A DNA stretch of 64,000 nucleotides from Pseudomonadota bacterium (GTDB lineage: Bacteria > Pseudomonadota > Alphaproteobacteria > Rhizobiales > Rhizobiaceae), in NCBI GenBank assembly GCA_020161665.1, contig JAIUPA010000034.1:248001-312000 (forward strand). Direction: 5' to 3'. Positions within the stretch are counted from its first letter, which is position 1. Each line of letters begins with the position of its first letter. A model generated the notes under the pieces. It was not told where the DNA came from, did no database searches, and saw only the letters and a program-made list of their open reading frames with translations. Below, piece by piece: positions 39,735 to 46,573 of the stretch. The position numbers were made by a program, and so were the translations under genes.

Positions 39735-41108
39735 ATGACTGCGCGCATTCTCGTCGTTGACGATATACCTGCTAACGTAAAGCTGCTCGAAGCGCGGCTT
39801 CTTGCGGAGTATTTCGATGTTCTGACGGCCGAAAACGGCTTTCAGGCCCTCGATATCTGCAATTCCACGCAGGTTGATCTGGTGCTGCTCGACATTATGA
39901 TGCCCGGCATGGATGGCTTCGAGGTGTGCGAGCGCCTGAAGGCCAGCCCGAAGACCGCCCATATTCCCGTTGTGATGGTCACCGCCCTGGACCAGCCGTC
40001 CGACCGCGTGCGCGGCCTCAAGGCCGGTGCCGACGACTTTCTGACGAAGCCCGTCAACGATCTGCAGCTGATTTCGCGCGTCAAAAGCCTGATGCGCCTC
40101 AAGACTCTCTCCGATGAACTGCGTGTGCGTGCGGAAACGGCGCGCCGATTCGGCATGGACGACGTTGCCCGTGAGGCGGACGAACGCATCGAAGAGGGCG
40201 CGCAGGTGCTGCTCGTCGATGGCCGTGGCACCTCGCAGGAGCGGATCATCAAGGCGCTGAAGCCCATCGCAACGGTGACTGCGATCTCTGACCCGCAGGC
40301 GGCGCTGTTTGATGCAGCGGAGGCCAATTACGATCTCGTGATCGTCAATTCCAATTTCGATGATTACGATCCGTTGCGCCTGTGCTCGCAGCTTCGTTCG
40401 CTGGAGCGCACCCGGTTTATTCCGGTGCTTCTCGTCACGGAGCAGGGCGCTGACGAGATGATCGTGCGCGCGCTGGATCTCGGAGTGAATGATTACATTG
40501 TGCGTCCTCTGGACCCCAATGAGCTTCTGGCCCGCTCGCTCACGCAGGTGCGCCGCAAGCGCTACCATGACCGTTTGCGCACCAGCCTGCAGCAAACCAT
40601 CGAAATGGCTGTCATTGACCCGCTGACGGGCCTGAATAACCGTCGCTATCTCGACAACCACATGAAGACGCTGTTCGGACGCGCCATGGCGCGCGGTCGT
40701 GCGCTGTCCGTCTGCATGACCGATATCGACCGCTTCAAGTCCATCAATGATACCTGGGGTCATGATGCCGGTGACGAGGTGCTGAAGCAACTTGCCAACC
40801 GCATTCGTGCTGCCGTGCGCGGTGCCGATCTGGCCTGCCGTTTTGGGGGGGAGGAGTTCGTCGTTGTGATGCCCGATACCGATGCCGAGGCCGCAACCGG
40901 CATTGCCGAGCGTCTGCGCATCGCAATCGAGACAGAACCCTTCGTGCTGCCCATGCAGGGTCGACAGATCACGGTGACGGCATCCATGGGCATCGCCACG
41001 CTGACCCCGCAGGTGCAAAGCCCGGAGCAATTGCTCAAGCAGGCCGACCAGGCGCTCTATGAAGCCAAGCATGGCGGACGAAACCGCGTTGTTGCTGCTG
41101 CGGCCTGA
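39735..41108 (+). CDS. pleD: Response regulator / diguanylate cyclase PleD
   Basis: Makes cyclic di-GMP under control of phosphorylation; 457 residues with two receiver domains and a GGDEF domain. The first receiver has Asp53 (LVLLDIMMPGMDGFE); the second (about 155-275) is degenerate. The active site is GGEEF at residues 371-375, and RGAD five residues before it is the RxxD inhibitory site for product feedback. It pairs with divK as in Caulobacter and rhizobia and links the cell cycle to surface and motility changes. Confidence 0.95.
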   Translation: MTARILVVDDIPANVKLLEARLLAEYFDVLTAENGFQALDICNSTQVDLVLLDIMMPGMDGFEVCERLKASPKTAHIPVVMVTALDQPSDRVRGLKAGADDFLTKPVNDLQLISRVKSLMRLKTLSDELRVRAETARRFGMDDVAREADERIEEGAQVLLVDGRGTSQERIIKALKPIATVTAISDPQAALFDAAEANYDLVIVNSNFDDYDPLRLCSQLRSLERTRFIPVLLVTEQGADEMIVRALDLGVNDYIVRPLDPNELLARSLTQVRRKRYHDRLRTSLQQTIEMAVIDPLTGLNNRRYLDNHMKTLFGRAMARGRALSVCMTDIDRFKSINDTWGHDAGDEVLKQLANRIRAAVRGADLACRFGGEEFVVVMPDTDAEAATGIAERLRIAIETEPFVLPMQGRQITVTASMGIATLTPQVQSPEQLLKQADQALYEAKHGGRNRVVAAAA

Positions 41109-41134
41109 GCCAAAATTTGGGCAACAATTTTATG

Positions 41135-41160
41135 AAAAGCGAGTTTTCGAACTCGCTTTT
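41135..41160 (+). terminator. Terminator after pleD
   Basis: AAAAGCGAGTT / AACTCGCTTTT, 11-bp perfect stem closed by a TTCG tetraloop, 27 bases past the pleD stop; able to act on both strands. Confidence 0.9.
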
Positions 41161-41164
41161 TGCG

Positions 41165-41670
41165 TTTTTGGCTTGGCAATTGCTAAAAAAGTCGCCGCAA
41201 GCTGTGGATAAATAAGGCTTTGGCGTAAAAAGTGCCGCTTCTGTGATCAACTTTTCATCCATAGGAAACACTAGTCCATCGCACCGATGGGCAAGTGCAT
41301 AAAGCCATCTATGAAAAACCACAGTGTATAGATCGATGCAATCGCACACAAAGTTCAGTTGTGCCAAAGTCGATAACGTTGTTTTTCAACGGATAATTCG
41401 TGTGAGAAACAGATATTCGACTTTCGTGAGTGTATCAACTCATGAAAAATGTCAGGTTTAGTCCAAATATTATTTTCATTTATTCATGAAGCCCGCAAAT
41501 CAAGCAAGATGGAGAGAGGGGGTAGACTTCCGTGAACTGTGTTACGAATGTCTAATTTTAACCATGAATCGGCGTTACAAAAAATTCACGTTAATAAATT
41601 GTTGATTTTCTCTGCAAAGTGAGTGATTTTGATCACACAGAGACTTCAACAAAGAAGTTTTCTTACCCCA
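41165..41670. other. AT-rich intergenic region with DnaA-box and CtrA-like motifs
   Basis: About 500 bases visibly richer in A and T than the rest of the window and without a credible gene. It contains one perfect DnaA box on the minus strand (TGTGGATAA, 41203-41211), a CGTTGTTTTTCAACG hairpin at about 41380, and TTAACCAT (41558-41565), a CtrA half-site sequence, directly followed by GAATC, a CcrM methylation site of GANTC type (41566-41570). Confidence 0.5.
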
Positions 41671-41676
41671 TGATGT

Positions 41677-41816
41677 TCAGGTCCGCCGCATCTCCTGGGT
41701 CGTGGGGCCGGTCGACCGGCTAGCAAGGTTTAACCTGGTTCCTCGTGCCGGGTTTGCAAAGCTGGTCGACCCCATATTCAGACGCCGCACCCGCCGCCGG
41801 GTCGCGGCGTCTTTTC
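41677..41816 (+). ncRNA. Probable trans-acting small RNA in the pleD-rpmG interval
   Basis: The GC-rich end of the interval folds well: GGGG(CCGG)TCGACCGGCT at 41704-41721 pairs with AGCTGGTCGACCCC at about 41760-41773, enclosing GCAA/TTGC and smaller hairpins. It then ends in a long terminator stem at 41781-41811 with a TTTT run. A weak promoter (CTTCAAC at 41644, 17 bases, CCATGA) would start it near 41677. From memory, the rhizobial sRNA family called alpha-r9 (Smr9C) sits between pleD and rpmG; this is likely its homologue but I could not compare sequences. The 5' end is approximate. Confidence 0.6.
41781..41815 (+). terminator. Strong terminator of the candidate sRNA
   Basis: GACGCCGC-ACCCG / CGGGT-c-GCGGCGTC, 13 pairs with one bulged C and a CCGC loop, then TTTT. 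No plus-strand protein gene reads into it. From 41816 to 42017 I see nothing convincing. Confidence 0.85.
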
Positions 41817-42017
41817 GTTTCCGGGCTATTCTTGCATCTTGCTTGCGCTTTACCTGCAGCTTCTATGAGCGCGTCCAGCAAAAGCATATCAGCGGCTTTG
41901 CGTTCGCATGCTGGTAAAACAAACGACCGAACCATCCAGGTGGTCCGGCTTTCACACGCAAGGCGCAATGAAGCGGGCAGGCGTGTGCGGAGTTTGTTGC
42001 GGCAAAAACCGCGCAAC

Positions 42018-42048
42018 AAAAAAGGCGCAACGACAAGCGTGCGCCTTT
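42018..42048 (-). terminator. Terminator after rpmG
   Basis: On the minus strand AAAGGCGCA / TGCGCCTTT with a ten-base loop and a run of six or more T residues, 20 bases past the rpmG stop. Confidence 0.85.
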
Positions 42049-42067
42049 GATGCGTCGGATCGGAAGA

Positions 42068-42235
42068 TTACTTGATCTTCGTTTCCTTGAATTCAACGTG
42101 CTTCTTGACGACCGGATCGTACTTCGTCTTGGTCATCTTGTCCGTCATCGTGCGGCTGTTCTTCGTCGTAACGTAGAAGAAACCCGTGTCAGCCGTCGAG
42201 AGCAGCTTGATCTTGATGGTGGTTGCCTTCGCCAT
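42068..42235 (-). CDS. rpmG: 50S ribosomal protein L33
   Basis: Small basic ribosomal protein of the large subunit, 55 residues, beginning [20 protein letters not shown] and ending in [13 protein letters not shown]. It is the cysteine-free form (no CxxC zinc pair), as is usual in Proteobacteria. An AAAGGCAG ribosome site lies about eight bases upstream of the ATG. It has its own promoter and a hairpin leader (see 42302 and 42258) and its own terminator, so it is a single-gene unit. Confidence 0.97.
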   Translation of the reverse strand: MAKATTIKIKLLSTADTGFFYVTTKNSRTMTDKMTKTKYDPVVKKHVEFKETKIK

Positions 42236-42257
42236 GGTGGTTCTGCCTTTAACCTGA

Positions 42258-42289
42258 AAACAAAGCCGTGGACGTTTTGGGCCACGGCG
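42258..42289 (-). promoter_or_regulatory. Terminator-like hairpin in the rpmG leader / after the MFS gene
   Basis: On the minus strand GCCGTGG / CCACGGC with a ten-base loop followed by TTTGTTTT. It lies after the MFS stop and could end that operon, but it is also downstream of the likely rpmG promoter and 30 bases before the rpmG start, so it may attenuate rpmG. Confidence 0.6.
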
Positions 42290-42301
42290 AAACTTGCGCG
42301 G

Positions 42302-42329
42302 AAACTACAAATCGGGCCCGAAAAGTCAA
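42302..42329 (-). promoter_or_regulatory. Probable rpmG promoter
   Basis: Minus strand CTTGACT (TTGACT at 42329-42324), 16-base spacer, TAGTTT (42307-42302). The -35 overlaps the stop codon of the MFS gene. The transcript would start near 42295, giving a leader of about 60 bases. Confidence 0.55.
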
Positions 42330-43510
42330 GCCCGTTTTGGTCGGAAAAACAGGCGGACCACGGAAACCACCAGATAAAGCGCAAAAAACAGCGCGATTGC
42401 GTAGGCAAATCCGTGATTGCCGCTGATGTCCATGGCCGTACCGATGCCCTGCGGCCCGGCCACCGTGCCCACGGCGTAACAGAAGACGAAGGCCGCATTG
42501 GCGTTGGCGAGGTCCGAGCCCTTTAGTCGCGCCCCAAGATGGGCCAGGCCGACCGTATAGAGCCCTGAGACGCTGCCGCCCCAAAAGAGCAGGGTCAGGG
42601 CCATGAGGACCCAGCTTGCGTGCAGGAAGGGCAGACAGAGCGCGCCAATGAAGCCAATCACGGCCATAACCGCCAGCATGGGGCGTCTGTCGCCCAAACG
42701 GTCGGAAATCATGCCAAGCGGGATCTGGAACACCATGTTGCCCACGCCCATGACGGTCAGCAGCAGGGCCGATTGCGCTTCAGAAAAGCCTTCCCCCTTG
42801 GCGTAGATCGTAAAGAGCGATAGCCCGCCGGCCTCGATGGCGCCGAACACGAAAGCCGCGACCGTCGCCGTCGGGACGAGAAAAATGTAGCGGAAAAAGT
42901 GGTACTCGGGTGATTCGCCAAGCACCGGGCTCTCGTAGCGCGCCAGATAGATCGGCAGCGCGGCACAGAGAATCGCCACGGCGGCAATCAGGAACGGCAG
43001 GATGCCTTCGCTACCCGTGGCGGCGAAGATCAGCGGACCCATGGCAAAACCGATGGACAAAACCGTGGCATAGATGCCGAGAACCATGCCGCGCCGCGCC
43101 GGTGGGGCGGCGGCATTGATCCAGAACTCGGAGAGCACGAAGAGCGTGGTGATCGCGCCGTGGAAGAACAGGCGTAGCGGGAACCACAGCCAGAAGTTCT
43201 CGATGTAATAGAAGCCCATGCCGCTGAGTGCCGCGATGACCACGGCCCAGATCATGGTGGTGGCGACGCCAAGGCGGTGCGCAATCCATGTCGTGACCGG
43301 GGCGGCCATCATGGCGGCGATCCCGGCCATGGCGGTGTTGAGACCGATCCAGCCGGGCGAGATACCGCGCTTCTCCAGAATGACGCTCAAGAGCGGCAGG
43401 CCGAGGCCAATGGCCACGCCGACTGCCGTAATGGCTGAAATCGCCGCAATCAGCGATGGCCAGTGGATCTCTTCCACATGACCATGGTCAGGCGATTGTG
43501 GTTCAGACAT
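42326..43510 (-). CDS. MFS transporter
   Basis: Inner-membrane major facilitator protein, 394 residues, about 12 membrane helices. The opening helix PSLIAAISAITAVGVAIGLG and the loop after helix 2 region (GISPGWIGLNTAMAGIAAMM), and MISDRLGDRRPMLAVMAVIG, the MFS motif A-like loop, are visible. The start MSEPQSPD at 43510 overlaps the NUDIX stop by eight bases and has a CCGGGGA ribosome site; an earlier in-frame ATG lacks one. The substrate cannot be predicted. Confidence 0.88.
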   Translation of the reverse strand: MSEPQSPDHGHVEEIHWPSLIAAISAITAVGVAIGLGLPLLSVILEKRGISPGWIGLNTAMAGIAAMMAAPVTTWIAHRLGVATTMIWAVVIAALSGMGFYYIENFWLWFPLRLFFHGAITTLFVLSEFWINAAAPPARRGMVLGIYATVLSIGFAMGPLIFAATGSEGILPFLIAAVAILCAALPIYLARYESPVLGESPEYHFFRYIFLVPTATVAAFVFGAIEAGGLSLFTIYAKGEGFSEAQSALLLTVMGVGNMVFQIPLGMISDRLGDRRPMLAVMAVIGFIGALCLPFLHASWVLMALTLLFWGGSVSGLYTVGLAHLGARLKGSDLANANAAFVFCYAVGTVAGPQGIGTAMDISGNHGFAYAIALFFALYLVVSVVRLFFRPKRA

Positions 43511-44186
43511 CAGCATTTCCCCGGAGATAGTCGCGCAATTCCCGTCCGTTGCGGTGTCGGTAAAAGGGAACGGGTGCATCGAAGGCAAGTGTCGGGCGGT
43601 TCTTCAGGAGCGTCCTCACATCTTCAAGCACCGCACGGGTAATCTGCGGGATGTTGAGACTGGAATCTGCCTCAATGTCAAGCCAGAGCAGGTCGTGCAG
43701 CTCGTCCGAATCGCGCATATGGGCCGGGTTGAGCCCCGCTTCATCGGTATATGTGACGAAAAACCGCGTATCGTATCGGCGCACATTGCCCGGGGGCGTA
43801 ATGGCACGGGCCGCAAGGCGCAGACAGTGAAGCGGCGGCAAACCGCCTTCGGGCGTCAATCCGGTTTCCTCACAAAGCTCCCTCCAGGCGGTCAGGGCGA
43901 GCGCCCGGGCGCGCGCGGCACCAAGCCCGGCGGGCGGGCCAATCCGCAGCAGGCGCTCAACCTCGGGGTGAAGCGTTGATGCGTGGGGCAGGGCGTGGTC
44001 ATCCGCATCGCATTTGCCACCGGGAAACACATGGACATCCGGCATGAAGGCATGGCGGCTGGAGCGCTTGCCCATCAACACGCGAACACCGTCTCCCGAA
44101 CGATCAAGCAGAACAATCGCCGCAGCATCGCGCGGGCGCAGATAGGGATGGCGCGTTTCCCCCTTGCCATCAGTCCTTGCGGTCAA
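43503..44186 (-). CDS. NUDIX hydrolase
   Basis: Hydrolase of a nucleoside-diphosphate-linked compound, 227 residues. The NUDIX box is partly spread: the catalytic core reads LTAWRELCEETGL, with the preceding FPGGK glycine pair well upstream and a long insert (about residues 60-90) between them, as in the RNPP/CoA-pyrophosphatase-like NUDT19 group. It is coupled to the MFS gene downstream and follows rnr by 32 bases. The substrate is unknown. Confidence 0.88.
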   Translation of the reverse strand: MTARTDGKGETRHPYLRPRDAAAIVLLDRSGDGVRVLMGKRSSRHAFMPDVHVFPGGKCDADDHALPHASTLHPEVERLLRIGPPAGLGAARARALALTAWRELCEETGLTPEGGLPPLHCLRLAARAITPPGNVRRYDTRFFVTYTDEAGLNPAHMRDSDELHDLLWLDIEADSSLNIPQITRAVLEDVRTLLKNRPTLAFDAPVPFYRHRNGRELRDYLRGNADV

Positions 44187-44218
44187 ACAACATCCCCCCG
44201 GAGTGTCTTCCTTGAAGT

Positions 44219-46570
44219 TTAGCGCCGCCCCCGCGGCGGTCTTGTGCCTGGCGTCTTGGGGCCGTTGCGGCCGCGCCGGGTTGTCTTGTGGAATGAGCGT
44301 GTTGCAGCAGGCATCTTGCGCCCCTCGCTCAGCATCTCGAAGCGCAAGGCCCCGGCAATCGGCAGCGCCTCGGCCAGCTTCACATCCACCGTATCGCCCA
44401 GACGATAGCCAAGCCCGGTCTTCTCGCCGGTGAGCGCCTGATGGGCTTCGTCGTAGATGAAGTAATCCATGCCCAGCGTCGAGACGGGAACGAAGCCATC
44501 CGCGCCATATTGCGGCAGCGCCACGAAGAGACCGGCCTTGGTCACGCCGGAAACGCGGCCCTCAAAGCTTTCGCCGATGCGGCCCGCCAGATGATGCGCC
44601 ACGAGGCGGTTCACCGTATCGCGTTCGGCGGCCATGGCGCGGCGCTCAAAGGTCGAGATTTCTGCGGCAATATCATCAAGAGCGGCTTCTTCGTCCGGCG
44701 TAATGCCACCTTCGCCAAGCCCCAGCGAACCAACCAGCGCCCGATGCACGATGAGGTCGGCATAACGGCGAATGGGTGAGGTGAAGTGGGCGTACTTCAT
44801 GAGGTTCAGGCCGAAATGGCCGATATTGTCCGGGCTGTAGATCGCCTGGCTCTGGGAGCGCAACACCATTTCGTTGACCATGGTCTGGTGCGCCGTGCCG
44901 TCCGCCTTGGCCAGAATGCCGTTGAAGGAGTTGGAGCGCATCTGTCCGCCCTTGGCCATGGGAATGCCAAGCGTGGCCAGAAACTCGCGCAACGTCTCCT
45001 GCTTGGCAAGTGACGGCGCATCGTGAACGCGGTAAACCAGTGGCTGGCGGCGCTTTTCCAGCGTTTCGGCAGCCGCAACGTTCGCCTGAATCATCATCTC
45101 TTCGATGAGCTTGTGCGCATCAAGACGCTCCGGCACGAACACGCGGTCCACCGTGCCATCCGGCTTCAACAGGATCTTGCGCTCCGGCATGTCGAGTTCG
45201 AGCGGCTGGCGACGGTCGCGACCCATCTTCATGATCGCGTAGGCCGCCCAGAGCGGCTTCAGGATGGGCTCCAGCAGCGGCCCGGCCTTGTCATCGGGAT
45301 TGCCGTCAATCGCCGCCTGTGCCTGATTATAGGAGAGCTTGGCCGCACTCTTCATCATCACGCGGTGGAATGTATGGCTTGCCTTGCGGCCTTCCTTCGA
45401 AAACACCATGCGCACGGCCATGGCGGGGCGGTCCTCGCCCTCACGCAGCGAGCAGAGGTCGTTTGAAATCCGCTCCGGCAGCATCGGTACGACGCGATCC
45501 GGGAAGTAGACGGAGTTGCCGCGCTTCAGGGCCTCGCGGTCCAGCGGTGAACCGGGGCGCACATACCAGGACACATCGGCAATCGCGACCGTCACGATCA
45601 CGCCGCCCGGATTGTCGGGCGAGGGGTCCGGTTCGGCATAAACGGCGTCGTCGTGGTCCTTGGCATCCGCCGGGTCGATGGTGACGAGCGGAATATGCCG
45701 CCAGTCCTCGCGGTTCTTCATCGGAGCCGGTTCTGCCTTCTCGGCCTGATCGAGAACGGGCTGAGGGAAGATGTAGGGAATCCCGTGATCGTGGATGGCA
45801 ATCATCGAGATCGCCTTTTCCGAGGCAACCGAACCGATGACCGACAGAACCTTGGCGCGCGCCAGGCCATAGCGGCCGCCGCGCGACACCTCGACGGAGA
45901 CGAGATCGCCATCCTTCGCATCGCCGCGGAAATCCGGGTCGATGTTCATTTCCTCGCCGCGCCGGTCGATGGGAACGAGGCGGCCAGCCCCGCCGGGCAT
46001 ATCGCGATAAACACCAAGCGATGAATTGCGGCGCTTGTCGATGATCTTGATGACGCGGGCCGTATAGGCCGGGCCGGAACGATCCTTGGACGGAAAAATC
46101 TTGGCGACGATGCGGTCGCCCATGCCAGCCACCGGGGCTTTGCTGCGATCGCCGCGCTCGTTGGACTGGCGCACCAGAACGGCAGGCGCCACGCCGTTTT
46201 CCTCGAGCCATTCAGCCGGGCGGGCAATCAGCGCCCCATCCTTGTCGCGGGTCGTGATGTCGAGCACCGTGACCGGCGGCAGCGCGCCGGGGCGGATCAG
46301 CGACTTGCGGCTCTTTTGCAGCAGACCTTCGTCTTCCAGATCGCGCAGCAGGTCTTTGAGTTCAACGCGTTCCTCCCCCTTCAGCCCGAAAGCCTTGGAG
46401 ATTTCCCGCTTGGAAGCCTTTTCCGGATGATCGGCAATAAAGCGCAAAAGAACATCGCGCGGCGGCACAACGCCCTGCACGATGACCTCTCGGGAGCTAT
46501 CCTCGCTACGAAATTTACCACCGGCCTTACGGTCGGAACCCGGGGAAAAGTCGCGCGGTTTCTTGCTCAC
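44219..46570 (-). CDS. rnr: Ribonuclease R
   Basis: Processive 3'-5' exoribonuclease that degrades structured RNA; 783 residues. Order of domains: N-terminal helix-turn-helix (about 50-110), cold-shock domains, RNB catalytic domain with the metal-binding motif TIDPADAKDHDDAVYAE, S1 domain near the end, and a short basic tail (RGRNGPKTPGTRPPRGRR). It starts three bases after the topA stop, so the two are in one transcript. Confidence 0.96.
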   Translation of the reverse strand: MSKKPRDFSPGSDRKAGGKFRSEDSSREVIVQGVVPPRDVLLRFIADHPEKASKREISKAFGLKGEERVELKDLLRDLEDEGLLQKSRKSLIRPGALPPVTVLDITTRDKDGALIARPAEWLEENGVAPAVLVRQSNERGDRSKAPVAGMGDRIVAKIFPSKDRSGPAYTARVIKIIDKRRNSSLGVYRDMPGGAGRLVPIDRRGEEMNIDPDFRGDAKDGDLVSVEVSRGGRYGLARAKVLSVIGSVASEKAISMIAIHDHGIPYIFPQPVLDQAEKAEPAPMKNREDWRHIPLVTIDPADAKDHDDAVYAEPDPSPDNPGGVIVTVAIADVSWYVRPGSPLDREALKRGNSVYFPDRVVPMLPERISNDLCSLREGEDRPAMAVRMVFSKEGRKASHTFHRVMMKSAAKLSYNQAQAAIDGNPDDKAGPLLEPILKPLWAAYAIMKMGRDRRQPLELDMPERKILLKPDGTVDRVFVPERLDAHKLIEEMMIQANVAAAETLEKRRQPLVYRVHDAPSLAKQETLREFLATLGIPMAKGGQMRSNSFNGILAKADGTAHQTMVNEMVLRSQSQAIYSPDNIGHFGLNLMKYAHFTSPIRRYADLIVHRALVGSLGLGEGGITPDEEAALDDIAAEISTFERRAMAAERDTVNRLVAHHLAGRIGESFEGRVSGVTKAGLFVALPQYGADGFVPVSTLGMDYFIYDEAHQALTGEKTGLGYRLGDTVDVKLAEALPIAGALRFEMLSEGRKMPAATRSFHKTTRRGRNGPKTPGTRPPRGRR

Positions 46571-46573
46571 GTT

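Noticed and set aside
41203..41211. DnaA box taken as sign of a replication origin
   Set aside because: Only one perfect box is seen, with no cluster, no AT-rich 13-mers array and none of the usual origin neighbours.
41720..42050. Open frames of about 100 codons on both strands between the sRNA and rpmG
   Set aside because: No ribosome site, no family, and they run through two transcription terminators.
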